NCBI RefSeq assembly: GCF_900492205.1
Contig: NZ_UEYQ01000002.1
Coordinates: 124,001 to 188,000 of the forward strand
Reading direction: 5' to 3'
DNA: 64,000 nt
From: Ciceribacter sp. T2.26MG-112.2
GTDB taxonomy: Bacteria; Pseudomonadota; Alphaproteobacteria; Rhizobiales; Rhizobiaceae
The notes below the pieces were generated by a model, which was not told the origin of the DNA, ran no database searches, and worked only from the letters and a program-made list of their open reading frames with translations. Positions 25,675 to 34,836 of the stretch are shown in pieces. Position numbers and translations under genes: made by a program. The first letter of the stretch is position 1, and each line of letters opens with the position of its first letter.

Positions 25675-26634
25675 ATGTATTCGCTTTCGGGAAAGCGGGT
25701 CTGGGTCGCGGGCCATCGCGGCATGGTCGGATCGGCGCTTGTGCGCCGGCTTGCCTTGGAAGGCTGCGAGACGCTCACCGTCGACCGCGCCGAACTGGAT
25801 CTTCGCCGACAGGGCGCGGTCGAGGCGTGGATGGAGAGGAACCGCCCGGATGCGGTCTTCCTGGCGGCCGCGAAGGTCGGCGGCATCCTGGCCAATGACA
25901 CGCGTCCCGCCGAGTTTCTCTATGACAACTTGACCATCGAGACCAACATCATCCAAGCGGCCTATCGCACCGGCGTGGAGAAGTTGCTCTTCCTCGGCTC
26001 GTCCTGCATCTATCCCAAGTTCGCTCCGCAGCCGATCACCGAGGATGCCTTGCTGACCGGGCCGCTCGAGCCGACGAACGAATGGTATGCGATCGCCAAG
26101 ATCGCCGGCATGAAGCTCTGCCAGGCCTATCGGCGGCAGTACGGCTGCGATTTCATCTCCGCCATGCCGACCAATCTCTACGGGCCGGGGGACAATTACG
26201 ACCTGACGTCGAGCCATGTCATGCCGGCGTTGATCCGCAAGGCGGATGACGCCAAGCGTGCCGGCGCCTCGACCATCACCGTCTGGGGCACGGGCACGCC
26301 GCGCCGCGAGTTTCTGCACGTCGATGACTGTGCCGATGCCTGTGTCTTCCTGATGAAGTCCTATTCGGCGGAAGGGCATGTCAATGTCGGCTCCGGTGAG
26401 GACATCACCATTCTCGAACTGACAAGGCTCGTCTGCGACATTGTCGGTTTTCACGGAGTGATCGACCATGACCTGTCGAAGCCGGATGGTACGCCGCGCA
26501 AGCTTTTGAACGTCGAGAAGCTGCGGGCCATGGGCTGGGCACCGAGGATCGCCCTCGCCGACGGCATTGCAAAAGCCTACGAGGCGTTTCTCGCCGGTCG
26601 GTCCATCGATTGCGAGGAAGGTGTTCCCGGATGA
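25675..26634 (+). CDS. fcl: GDP-L-fucose synthase
   Basis: A 319-residue SDR epimerase/reductase that turns GDP-4-keto-6-deoxymannose into GDP-L-fucose with NADPH. Nucleotide-binding GHRGMVG at residues 13-19, [10 protein letters not shown] near 68, SSCIYPK near 109, Tyr/Lys pair in [11 protein letters not shown] near 138 and [10 protein letters not shown] near 165 all match. The ATG at 25675 lies 2 bases after the gmd stop; a longer reading from 25606 runs over gmd in another frame and is rejected. The stop overlaps the next glycosyltransferase start as ATGA. Confidence 0.96.
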   Translation: MYSLSGKRVWVAGHRGMVGSALVRRLALEGCETLTVDRAELDLRRQGAVEAWMERNRPDAVFLAAAKVGGILANDTRPAEFLYDNLTIETNIIQAAYRTGVEKLLFLGSSCIYPKFAPQPITEDALLTGPLEPTNEWYAIAKIAGMKLCQAYRRQYGCDFISAMPTNLYGPGDNYDLTSSHVMPALIRKADDAKRAGASTITVWGTGTPRREFLHVDDCADACVFLMKSYSAEGHVNVGSGEDITILELTRLVCDIVGFHGVIDHDLSKPDGTPRKLLNVEKLRAMGWAPRIALADGIAKAYEAFLAGRSIDCEEGVPG

Positions 26635-27935
26635 GCGACGCATTCTCGGTGGCGCAGTTCGAGGATGTTGCCGTCGCCAAACCGGTGGCCGGCGATGCGA
26701 GCCTGTCGGCCCGCAAGGTTGTCGTCTACGGCATGAACTATGCGCCGGAAATGGCCGGTGTCGGTCGCTATACGGGCGAAATCGCCGAACATCTGGCGGA
26801 ACTCGGCGCCGATGTAACCGTGGTCACCACTCCGCCCCATTATCCCGGCTGGAAGGTGCAGGCCGGGCATTCCAATCGTTATTCCAGGGCCAGTGAAGGC
26901 CGGGTCATGGTGTTTCGTGCTCCGCTGCTGCTGCGTCAGAAGATGGGCGGCATCTGGCGCCTGCTCGCGCCCTTGAGTTTCGCGCTCACCTCCGGCCCCG
27001 TGGTATTCTGGCAGATCGTCAAGCGCCGGCCGGCGACCATCTTCTGTGTCGAGCCGACCCTCTTTGCCGCGCCCGTGGCGCAACTGGCTGGCTGGCTGGT
27101 CGGTGCACGGATCGTCCTGCATGTGCAGGACCTAGAGGTCGATGCGGCCTTCGCCGTCGGGCACCTCGCCGGATTCCGGTGGCTGCGGGCGCTGGGCCTT
27201 GCATTCGAGCGTTTCACGCTCGGCCGCTTCCACAAGGTGGTGACGATCTCCAGCCGCATGGCGGATCGACTTCTGGACAAGGGCATCGCATCCGATCGTG
27301 TAACGATCGTTCGCAACTGGGTCGATCTCGCGCATATCCACCCGATGGAAGAGGTCAGTCCCTACCGGGCCGAGCTCGGCTTCACCGATGAGGATTTCGT
27401 CGTCCTTTATTCCGGCAATATCGGTGCGAAACAGGGCCTTAAGGTATTGCTCGGTGCGGCTGAGCTGCTTGCCGGCCAGACGCGGATCAAGTTCGTCATT
27501 GCCGGAGAGGGGCCGGTCAAGCGGGAACTGGAGACAGCCTACGGGCATCTGCCGGCTGTCCACTTCCTGCCGTTCCAGCCCTATTCCCGGCTCAACGAAT
27601 TTCTCAACATGGCGGATCTTCACGCCCTGCCGCAGGAAAAGGGCGCGGCCGATCTGGTCCTGCCGTCTAAGCTCGGCGGCATGCTTGCCTCCGGCAAGCC
27701 GATCGTGGTGACCGCCGATCCCGGAACGGAGCTGGCGGATTTCCTCGGTGATGCGGCGATGATCACGCCGCCCGGGGATGCCGCGACGCTCGCTGCGGCG
27801 ATCGCATCCTGTCAGCGCCCGGAACGGGATCTTGGCCGACAGAAGCGGCTGCGACTGGCGCTTCGGCTCTCGCGGCGGGAGGGTCTCACGCAGCTGGTCT
27901 CGGGTCTGGTCCAAGATGCTCAGGCGGGCAGCTGA
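26631..27935 (+). CDS. Glycosyltransferase, WcaI-like (GT4)
   Basis: A 434-residue GT-B enzyme resembling WcaI of the colanic acid cluster. The N-terminal domain has [21 protein letters not shown] (in two parts, about residues 29-50) and PPHYPGWKV, which are WcaI-like. The C-terminal domain carries [14 protein letters not shown] near 269 and [15 protein letters not shown] near 352 for nucleotide-sugar binding. In Escherichia coli WcaI is considered a fucosyltransferase, which fits its place directly after fcl (ATGA overlap). The acceptor cannot be read from the sequence. Confidence 0.85.
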   Translation: MSDAFSVAQFEDVAVAKPVAGDASLSARKVVVYGMNYAPEMAGVGRYTGEIAEHLAELGADVTVVTTPPHYPGWKVQAGHSNRYSRASEGRVMVFRAPLLLRQKMGGIWRLLAPLSFALTSGPVVFWQIVKRRPATIFCVEPTLFAAPVAQLAGWLVGARIVLHVQDLEVDAAFAVGHLAGFRWLRALGLAFERFTLGRFHKVVTISSRMADRLLDKGIASDRVTIVRNWVDLAHIHPMEEVSPYRAELGFTDEDFVVLYSGNIGAKQGLKVLLGAAELLAGQTRIKFVIAGEGPVKRELETAYGHLPAVHFLPFQPYSRLNEFLNMADLHALPQEKGAADLVLPSKLGGMLASGKPIVVTADPGTELADFLGDAAMITPPGDAATLAAAIASCQRPERDLGRQKRLRLALRLSRREGLTQLVSGLVQDAQAGS

Positions 27936-29276
27936 ATGCTCGAAGCGATCACATCCACGGGAATCGGGCGGCGAATCCTGTCGGGGTCATTGGCCAACAC
28001 GGCCGGCATCGGCATGAGCGCCTTCGCCCAGCTGCTGTCCGTGCCGATCCTCCTTGGCGCCTGGGGCGCCGAGAAATACGGCATATGGATCATGCTGACC
28101 ACCATACCGATGTACTTCGCCCTGACCGATCTCGGCTTCGTCCAGGCCGCTACCAGCGAAATGACGATGAAGGTCGCCAAGGGCGAGAGGGACGCGGCTC
28201 TCGAGATCTTTCAAAGCACCACGGCGCTCATCGCGTCGATCTGCGCAGCGGCCGTCGCCCTTCTGATCGGAATTGCCGCGGCTGTGGCAGCCATGGGCTA
28301 TGTCATTGTCACACAGAATATGCAGCTTATCGTATTGCTGTGCTTTTTCTCGGCCTTCACTCTCCTTTCCCGGCTTCCGTTGGGTGCGCTCCGGGCGACC
28401 GGCCATTATGCGCTCGGAACTCTGGTCTATGATTTCCTGGTTCTGCTGGAAGGGCTGGCGGCTTTGCTGACAGCCCATGCCGGCGGGGATTTTTCCGCCG
28501 TCGCCCTGTGTCTGCTGGGCATGCGAACCGTCAACATGGCCGTGCTGAACATGCTTCTCAGCCGGCAGGTCCCGTGGTTGCGCTATGGGTTGGCGCAAGC
28601 CCGCATTCGCGAGATCCGACGCCTGTTCAAGCCGGCAATCGCCGGTATGGTCATACCCGTGGCATTGGCCACCAGTCTCCATGGCACTGTGCTCGTCGTC
28701 GGTGCGATCGTGTCGCCTGTCGCGGTGGCCGTCTACTCGGCCGTGCGAACCTGCAGCAGGCTGATGATCCAGGTCGTCGGCGTGGTCAACCGTGCGGCAA
28801 TGCCTGAAGTGGCGAAGGCCTTCGCATCCTCGGAAAACAGAAGTCTCGGCGCGATGCTGAGCATGAACGGCCTGTTGATCGGCGCGGTCCTGCTGCCCGG
28901 TGCTCTGCTGTTCGCCGCTTTCGGCAAGGAATTCGTCGAGCTATGGAGCCGGGGCAGCCTGTCGCCGTCGCGCACCTTCGTCAGCCTGATGGCCGTGGCG
29001 ACGCTCGTGCACGGCGCCTGGTACTTCCTGTCCAACATGCTGTTGGCGACGAATTCCCATGTCTCCCTTGCCAAATACATCCTGGGCGCTTCCGCCATCA
29101 CGCTCCTGCTGGCCGTGGCCCTTGGCGGCTCGGTCGGCCTGAATGGAGCCGCGATCGCGGTCATTTCCGGAGAGCTATTGTGCCTGGCCGCGACCACAGT
29201 TGCCTTCCTCTCGCGATACCGGGATGGCGGATGGCGCAGACCGGTTCGCAGTGACAGCGCTGAACGCAAGAATTGA
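27936..29276 (+). CDS. Polysaccharide flippase (Wzx-like)
   Basis: A 446-residue inner-membrane protein with about 12-14 hydrophobic helices and the MATE/Wzx-like N-terminus (LANTAGIGMSAFAQLLSVPILLG in two parts, about residues 19-41, and YGIWIMLTTIPMY). Wzx carries the lipid-linked repeat unit across the membrane. The start codon lies directly after the glycosyltransferase stop. It pairs in function with the polymerase at 29388. Confidence 0.88.
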   Translation: MLEAITSTGIGRRILSGSLANTAGIGMSAFAQLLSVPILLGAWGAEKYGIWIMLTTIPMYFALTDLGFVQAATSEMTMKVAKGERDAALEIFQSTTALIASICAAAVALLIGIAAAVAAMGYVIVTQNMQLIVLLCFFSAFTLLSRLPLGALRATGHYALGTLVYDFLVLLEGLAALLTAHAGGDFSAVALCLLGMRTVNMAVLNMLLSRQVPWLRYGLAQARIREIRRLFKPAIAGMVIPVALATSLHGTVLVVGAIVSPVAVAVYSAVRTCSRLMIQVVGVVNRAAMPEVAKAFASSENRSLGAMLSMNGLLIGAVLLPGALLFAAFGKEFVELWSRGSLSPSRTFVSLMAVATLVHGAWYFLSNMLLATNSHVSLAKYILGASAITLLLAVALGGSVGLNGAAIAVISGELLCLAATTVAFLSRYRDGGWRRPVRSDSAERKN

Positions 29277-29387
29277 GATCGAGGACCTCCGTTGAACGAC
29301 TGCCTCCCCGAAGTTGTGTTTCCAAACCACCGCAAGGATTGCCCGCGCCGATGCGGAGAATTCGCCATGAGCGGGAGAGCGTGAAGC

Positions 29388-30791
29388 ATGGATGGCGTCT
29401 TACTTCTCGTCTATATCATCACCTTCTCCTGCGTCATCGCCTATGCGTGCTCCATCAGGCTCGATCACATCGGCTTTGAGGATGGTGTGCTCATTGGCCT
29501 CCTGTTCTTTATTCTGGCTCCGGTCACGATAGCCTTGATCGAGGGGGGAATATCGAGCCTCAGCATGCTGGCGGGGCCGTTCCGCCCCCTGCATGACCAT
29601 GTGACTTCTCTTCAGATCTGCATCGGCTGCTTCCTGATCATTGCCTTTCATTGGCTTACCCGCCGTCTCATCCGACCCGTCAGGAAGGGCCGCGGTCCTG
29701 TCGATCGAAAGCATGGGGGTAAGCTCGTCATCGGCCTCTTCATGGCGACCTATGTCGTCTGCAATACGATCTACTTCCTTTCATCGGGAAAGATCGCCGG
29801 TGGCCATTGGCAGGGAAACCTCGAAATCGGCCTTAAGAACAACTTGCTCCTGATCGTGATCGGAAACTTCTCGAATGTCTTTCGAGGCGCCATCTTTGGT
29901 GTCCTCTACAATTCCTATACAAAGAATCTCGTGACCAAGAAAACGGTCATATTGGTTGGCTTCGTGGTCGTCGCATTCGATGTGTTGACGACGTTCAATC
30001 GAATTACGGCAGCCTATTATGCAATCACCCTGCTTCTCGTCTATCGTCGCCATTTTCCAGTCATTGCGTTGGCTTCGATCCCGGTGTTGCCGGTAGTCGG
30101 CTACCTCAGCATGATCTGGTCCTCCTTGCGGGGATTGGCCATCGTCGACGGTTATAGCCTGAGTGGTTTTGCCAATGCAGCCAGCGTGGTCAATTCGGCG
30201 ATCGCGAGCGGTGCGATGCAGTTTGGCCAGTCCATCAACGGGATATTTGATTCCGAGAACATCATCGTTCTTGACTGGATCGTGAAGAACACCGGTCAAC
30301 AGTTTCCGATACTCTATGGATATACGTTCTTTCTGCGTCCGATCACAGTGTTGATACCTTCGTTCTTCTGGCCGGAAAAACCAGGCGTGTTCGGAGTCAT
30401 GGTCGGTGGCCACCTTCAGGGGATATCGGGCCTTGCGCTGAACTCGACGATCTTTGGAGAGGCGTTCGGAAACTTCTACTACTTCTGGCCGATTCCGCTC
30501 TTTTTCATGCTCCTGGTGTTGAGTTTCATCTTCACCAGACTGTCGCGGCGGTGGCCGTTCATCGATGGCGCCTCGTTCTTCGTCGGGTTTGCTCTTTGGC
30601 GATTTGACATGTCCTTTGCCTTCATCTCGCTGTTGGGGCTGTCCGGGGTGATCGTCGCCTGGACCGTTGTCAACAGGTTCTTCGCCCGAAGCCGAAGTCG
30701 GCATCGCAGGCCCCTCGGGGCACCTCCGGTCGTGATCGGCGGCCGGATGCCGCCGCGATCCTGGATGGAGGGCAATACGTGTCAGAGGTGA
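29388..30791 (+). CDS. Probable repeat-unit polymerase (Wzy-like)
   Basis: A 467-residue protein with about 10-12 hydrophobic helices and a large loop near residues 280-350 (ENIIVLDWIVKNTGQQFPILYGYTF split over this area, then ITVLIPSFFWPEKPG). Wzy proteins are poorly conserved; this one is recognised by topology and its place after Wzx. It lacks the Wzy_C motif found in the other membrane protein of the locus at 22637. The C-terminal 40 residues are basic and cytoplasmic. Its end overlaps the next gene by 13 bases. A 111-base gap before it holds no gene. Confidence 0.75.
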   Translation: MDGVLLLVYIITFSCVIAYACSIRLDHIGFEDGVLIGLLFFILAPVTIALIEGGISSLSMLAGPFRPLHDHVTSLQICIGCFLIIAFHWLTRRLIRPVRKGRGPVDRKHGGKLVIGLFMATYVVCNTIYFLSSGKIAGGHWQGNLEIGLKNNLLLIVIGNFSNVFRGAIFGVLYNSYTKNLVTKKTVILVGFVVVAFDVLTTFNRITAAYYAITLLLVYRRHFPVIALASIPVLPVVGYLSMIWSSLRGLAIVDGYSLSGFANAASVVNSAIASGAMQFGQSINGIFDSENIIVLDWIVKNTGQQFPILYGYTFFLRPITVLIPSFFWPEKPGVFGVMVGGHLQGISGLALNSTIFGEAFGNFYYFWPIPLFFMLLVLSFIFTRLSRRWPFIDGASFFVGFALWRFDMSFAFISLLGLSGVIVAWTVVNRFFARSRSRHRRPLGAPPVVIGGRMPPRSWMEGNTCQR

Positions 30792-31921
30792 ACGTCGTCT
30801 ATCATCATTACCCACACTATCGCCGTCCGATAATGGCCGAATTGATGGCCAATGGCAGACACAGCTACCGGTTCTGGGGAAGCATCGAGCCGATTGCCGG
30901 GATCGTCGCTTTCGCGGGGGATGACGAGGTTCCCGTGATCCCGCTTCGTTTCCGGGTCTGGCGTGGACTGTGGTTGCTCAAGGGCTATTGGCCGGCGCTC
31001 CTTGATCGCCGCTGCGACGTGCTGATCGTGCTGGCCAATCCCAACATGCCGGCCAGTTGGTTGATGGCGATCGTCGGACGTGCGACGGGCAAGAAGGTCC
31101 TCTTCTGGGCGCATGGATGGCTGAAGCGGGAAGGGTTCGTCAAAAGGCGCTTGCGAAATCTCTATTTTCGTCTGGCGCATGGAATGCTGGTCTATGGCGA
31201 GCGATCACGCGAGATCGGGATTTCGCTTGGCTATCCGGCGGATCGGATCACCGTCATCTACAACAGCCTCGATTTCGACCGCGCCAGACGGCTCGTTGCG
31301 CAGATCGAAGGCGCTGCGGTGGTGGAGCGCCCGCAGGACCTCTTCGCTGACGGGAAACGCCCTCTGGTCATCTGCACGGCGCGGCTGACCCGGCATTGCC
31401 GGTTCGACCTGTTGCTCGAAGCGGCAGCGCGGCTAAAGAGGGAGGGAAGCCCCGTAAACATACTGCTCGTCGGGGATGGTGCGGAGCGCCCGTCTCTCGA
31501 AACACTGGCCCGCCAACTCGGCGTCGAGGCGCATTTCTATGGCGCCTGCTATGACGAAGAGGTTTTGGCGCGGCTGATCTACTTCGCCGACATCACGGTA
31601 TCTCCCGGCAAGATAGGGCTTACCGTCATTCACAGCCTGAGCTACGGCACCCCCGCGATCACCCATGGGGATTTCGATGCGCAGATGCCGGAGGTCGAGG
31701 CGATCGTGCCGGGCAGCACCGGTGCCTTCTTCCGCAGGGACGACGCCGGAGATCTCGCGGATGTGATGAGGGCCTGGCTCACGTCCGGGAAGATCCGAAG
31801 CGAGGTCCGCCGGGCCTGCTACGACATGATCGCCGGCAATTGGAACCCCCGCCGGCAGCGTATGCTCATCGAGGAGGCCATTGACCGGGTCACGGCATTT
31901 CGGGGGAGCGGCGATGCGTAG
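30779..31921 (+). CDS. Glycosyltransferase family 4
   Basis: A 380-residue GT-B glycosyltransferase. The N-terminal domain includes HHYPHYRRPIMAEL and the helical KKVLFWAHGWLKREGF near residue 106. The C-terminal nucleotide-sugar site is VICTARLTRHCRFDLLLEAA near 199, then LLVGDGAERPSLE. In the usual E-x7-E region it reads GKIGLTVIHSLSYGTP, with the first Glu missing, which is unusual for family 4 but occurs in some branches. GTG start, overlapping the polymerase gene. Sugar specificity is unknown. Confidence 0.85.
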   Translation: MSEVNVVYHHYPHYRRPIMAELMANGRHSYRFWGSIEPIAGIVAFAGDDEVPVIPLRFRVWRGLWLLKGYWPALLDRRCDVLIVLANPNMPASWLMAIVGRATGKKVLFWAHGWLKREGFVKRRLRNLYFRLAHGMLVYGERSREIGISLGYPADRITVIYNSLDFDRARRLVAQIEGAAVVERPQDLFADGKRPLVICTARLTRHCRFDLLLEAAARLKREGSPVNILLVGDGAERPSLETLARQLGVEAHFYGACYDEEVLARLIYFADITVSPGKIGLTVIHSLSYGTPAITHGDFDAQMPEVEAIVPGSTGAFFRRDDAGDLADVMRAWLTSGKIRSEVRRACYDMIAGNWNPRRQRMLIEEAIDRVTAFRGSGDA

Positions 31922-32534
31922 ACGGGGCGCGATCCCTCCTGTTCCGGAACCCATGCGGGTGTCGCCGGCCATTCTCGAGCGATGCCGCAAGATGGTGGAT
32001 CGGCCGTTGAAGCGTCGGCTGCGGCAAGCCGCCAACTGGCTTTTGATCCGTAAGAATGGGCTGGCCGAAATGGGAGAGGGCGCCCAGTTGGCGTGGGAAA
32101 CACGGGTCCCGGTCGGCAGCCGTCTAGGCCGGTTCGCCTATATCGGCAGCGGATTCCGTGCCCCGAGCCCGATCAGCGTCGGCGACTTCTGCATGATCTC
32201 GACCGATGTGACGATCGTCGCCAACGATCACGGGGTCGATGACCCTGAGACGCCCATGCGCCTCGCCTTCCGCTGGCAACACCATGTGACTGTGTTCGAA
32301 GCCGACGCCTGGATTGGCCATGGGGCGATCGTCCGCGCGGGTGTGAGAATCGGACGCGGTGCCGTCATCGCGGCCGGTGCCGTGGTGACCAAGGATGTGG
32401 AACCCTATGCGATCATGGGTGGCAATCCGGCCAGGACCTTGCGGCAGCGTTTTGCGCCGGAGGCGGCGGCCTGTCAGGACGCGTTGCTGTACGGAGAGAT
32501 ACAGGGGCGGGGCGGGCCATGGCGCGAAAGCTGA
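31914..32534 (+). CDS. Hexapeptide-repeat O-acetyltransferase
   Basis: A 206-residue left-handed beta-helix acyltransferase. Hexapeptide turns are visible from about residue 75 (FAYIGSGFRAPSPISVGD) and again at 130-165 (AWIGHGAIVRAGVRIGRGAV). The likely catalytic His is in VANDHGVDDPETP. The C-terminal PYAIMGGNPARTLRQRF is typical of the family. It probably transfers acetyl from acetyl-CoA to a sugar of the repeat unit. The ATG at 31914 overlaps the previous gene by 8 bases; an ATG 13 codons later is possible. Confidence 0.85.
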   Translation: MRRRGAIPPVPEPMRVSPAILERCRKMVDRPLKRRLRQAANWLLIRKNGLAEMGEGAQLAWETRVPVGSRLGRFAYIGSGFRAPSPISVGDFCMISTDVTIVANDHGVDDPETPMRLAFRWQHHVTVFEADAWIGHGAIVRAGVRIGRGAVIAAGAVVTKDVEPYAIMGGNPARTLRQRFAPEAAACQDALLYGEIQGRGGPWRES

Positions 32535-33661
32535 AGATCAACATCGTCATGGGCCCCTTCTACCCGATCCCGCCGGTGCGCGGCCTCGCGGTGGAAAAGC
32601 GGCAATATGCCATGGCTCTGGAATATGCCAAGGCCGGCCATGAGGTCACCATGATCTCCAGGCGTTTTGACGGTTTCCCGAACCACGAAATGCAGGATGG
32701 AGTGCGGCACATCCGTGTCCCGTCCTTCGATCCGCCCAAGCCGGGCCTCACCTACCGATTGATGGACGCGTTCTACAGCGTGATCGTCGGCCTCAAGCTG
32801 CCGAAGGCGGACGTGACCGTGACCAACAGCGTCAGCGCCCCGCTGATCCTGCCTCTGCGAAAGGCTGGCAGGATCGCGGTCAGCGTCGGTCGCTATCCGA
32901 AGGGGCAAATGGCCTTCTACCGCCGTGCGGCGCGACTGCACGCGGCGTCCACATACATTGCCCAGGCGATCGTGCAACAATCCCCGTCCATGCGCTCCAG
33001 GGTGCATGTGGTCAACAATGCCATCAGCCACGACTTCGCCCAGGCGATCACTTCCGAGCGCGGTCCCCGGGAGACCGAGATCGTCTATCTCGGCCGGATC
33101 AGCCGCGAGAAGGGCCTGGATATCCTGATCCGGGCCTTCAAGGCTATAGCGCCGCATTATCCCGACTGGCGGCTGACCCTGATCGGCCCGTGGGAGGTGG
33201 CGAGCGGCGGCGATGGCGGCGCCTTTCTTGACGAATTGAAGGCCATTGCTCCGGAGCTTGGGGAGCGCGTGACTTTCACCGGGCCGATCTACAACGGCCA
33301 GGCGATTGTCGCGCGACTGAGGGCGGCGGATGTGTTCGTCTATCCGTCCGTCGCCGAAAAGGGCGAGGCCTTCGGTGTGGCGCCGGTCGAGGCCATGGCC
33401 TGCGGCTGCGCAACCATCCTCTCGGCGTTGAAATGCTTCGAGGATTTCGTTTCGCCCGAGCAGAACGGCCTTGTTTTCGACCACGGCCGGAATGCCGTGG
33501 CCAACCTCACCGAGGTGCTCAACCGACTGCTGGGAGATTCCGACTTACGCGAGCGGCTGGGGCGGGCTGCCATGCGGACGGCACTTGGTTTTACGCCGGC
33601 ACGCATCGCCCAGGCTATGCTCGAGGATTTCGAAAGGCTGGTTGCCGATGACGAACGCTAG
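32519..33661 (+). CDS. Glycosyltransferase family 4
   Basis: A 380-residue GT-B glycosyltransferase. The N-terminal GPFYPIPPVRGLAVEKRQY near residue 11 forms the acceptor loop. The C-terminal domain has IVYLGRISREKGLDILIRAF near residue 189 and a complete E-x7-E motif in EAFGVAPVEAMACG near 282. It overlaps the acetyltransferase genes on both sides by about 15 bases, so translation is coupled along this part of the operon. Substrate unknown. Confidence 0.9.
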   Translation: MARKLKINIVMGPFYPIPPVRGLAVEKRQYAMALEYAKAGHEVTMISRRFDGFPNHEMQDGVRHIRVPSFDPPKPGLTYRLMDAFYSVIVGLKLPKADVTVTNSVSAPLILPLRKAGRIAVSVGRYPKGQMAFYRRAARLHAASTYIAQAIVQQSPSMRSRVHVVNNAISHDFAQAITSERGPRETEIVYLGRISREKGLDILIRAFKAIAPHYPDWRLTLIGPWEVASGGDGGAFLDELKAIAPELGERVTFTGPIYNGQAIVARLRAADVFVYPSVAEKGEAFGVAPVEAMACGCATILSALKCFEDFVSPEQNGLVFDHGRNAVANLTEVLNRLLGDSDLRERLGRAAMRTALGFTPARIAQAMLEDFERLVADDER

Positions 33662-34220
33662 GCACTTCAGTCACCAGAAGGCGCCCAACCAGAGCCCCTG
33701 GACCTTGCGCATGCGCATCGCCATGCTGGCCTGGGAATATTGCTGGCTTATCCTGTGCGCCTGGACGCCCAAGCCGGCGAATGCGTGGCGCCTGTTGATC
33801 CTGCGGGCCTTTGGCGCACGCATCGAAGGTCGCCCCTTCGTTCACCAGCGCGCCAGAATCCAGATCCCCTGGCATGTGACACTGCATCATCGCTCCTGCC
33901 TCGGTGACCGCGCCAATCTCTACAGTCTCGGCGAGATCGAGGTCGGTGCGCGCGCGACGGTCGGGCAGGAGGCCTATCTGTGCACCGGGACGCATAATTT
34001 CGACGATCCCTCGCTCCATCTCGTCACGGCGAAGATCACGATCGAGGCCGACGCTTTCGTCGGTGCCCGTTCCTTCGTCATGCCGGGCATCACCATAGGC
34101 AGGGCCGCCGTCGTCGGTGCCTGTTCCGTCGTCACCAGAGACGTGGCCGCCCTGGCATTCGTCGCGGGCAATCCGGCAAGACCCACCGGTCGAACAAGGG
34201 GAGATCCTCATGAAGGGTAG
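33648..34220 (+). CDS. O-acetyltransferase, WcaF-like
   Basis: A 190-residue hexapeptide-repeat acetyltransferase of the colanic acid WcaF type. It has the WcaF signature LCTGTHNFDDPSLHLV near residue 106, with the catalytic His in GTHNFDDP, then GARSFVMPGITIGRAAVVGA. The N-terminal 40 residues (LAWEYCWLILCAWTPKPANAWR in two parts) form a typical amphipathic lead of WcaF proteins. With the other acetyltransferase at 31914 it suggests at least two O-acetyl substitutions on the polymer. The ATG at 33648 overlaps the preceding gene by 14 bases. Confidence 0.9.
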   Translation: MTNARHFSHQKAPNQSPWTLRMRIAMLAWEYCWLILCAWTPKPANAWRLLILRAFGARIEGRPFVHQRARIQIPWHVTLHHRSCLGDRANLYSLGEIEVGARATVGQEAYLCTGTHNFDDPSLHLVTAKITIEADAFVGARSFVMPGITIGRAAVVGACSVVTRDVAALAFVAGNPARPTGRTRGDPHEG

Positions 34221-34836
34221 TGTGCTTACCAAAGTCGGCAGATTAGCGGATTACTTCATCGGACATCCTTCCGAACTGCCGCGCTATCTGCGGTCTGCCC
34301 GGGCGTTCCCGTTGCAGCTCGGCAAACCCTGGATTTCCTGGCCGGCCATCGATTTCCTCGCCGGCCATGTGCGGAAAGACATGGATGTGTTCGAGTATGG
34401 CAGCGGCGGATCGACGCTGTTCTTCGCGGAGCGGGCGCGCTCGGTAAGGTCGGTGGAGCATGACGCGAACTGGTACGCATTCCAGCGGAAGGGCTGGAAT
34501 GCGCCGGAGGCGAGGGTGGTCCTGAAGGCCGTGGAACCGACGTCTGACGACGAGACACCCGTGCTCGACTATGTCAACGGGATCGACGGCGATTATGACA
34601 TCATCCTGGTCGACGGTCTGGACGATGTTGCGGTGGCAAGCTTGCGACCGCTTCGCCTCAAATGCTTCGAGATGGCCAGATCCCACGTCAGGGCGGGCGG
34701 AATTATCGTGGTGGACGATGCCTGGCGCTATGACGACATCGCATTTGATGTCGGCGAGCCGCGCGACGTTCGCAGGTTCCAGGGGCCTGGGCCGGGGCGC
34801 TGGGGCATCACCCGAACGGACGTCTATTTCTACTGA
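34210..34836 (+). CDS. Class I SAM-dependent methyltransferase
   Basis: A 208-residue protein with the Rossmann-type SAM motif I VFEYGSGGSTLFFAERA near residue 60, the acidic end of strand 2 in SVEHDANWY, and DIILVDGL near 131 for motif II. GIIVVDDAWRYDD follows near 162. No signal peptide is visible. Such methyltransferases in polysaccharide loci methylate sugar hydroxyls or cap chains. It overlaps the acetyltransferase by 11 bases and the next gene by 1. Confidence 0.82.
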   Translation: MKGSVLTKVGRLADYFIGHPSELPRYLRSARAFPLQLGKPWISWPAIDFLAGHVRKDMDVFEYGSGGSTLFFAERARSVRSVEHDANWYAFQRKGWNAPEARVVLKAVEPTSDDETPVLDYVNGIDGDYDIILVDGLDDVAVASLRPLRLKCFEMARSHVRAGGIIVVDDAWRYDDIAFDVGEPRDVRRFQGPGPGRWGITRTDVYFY

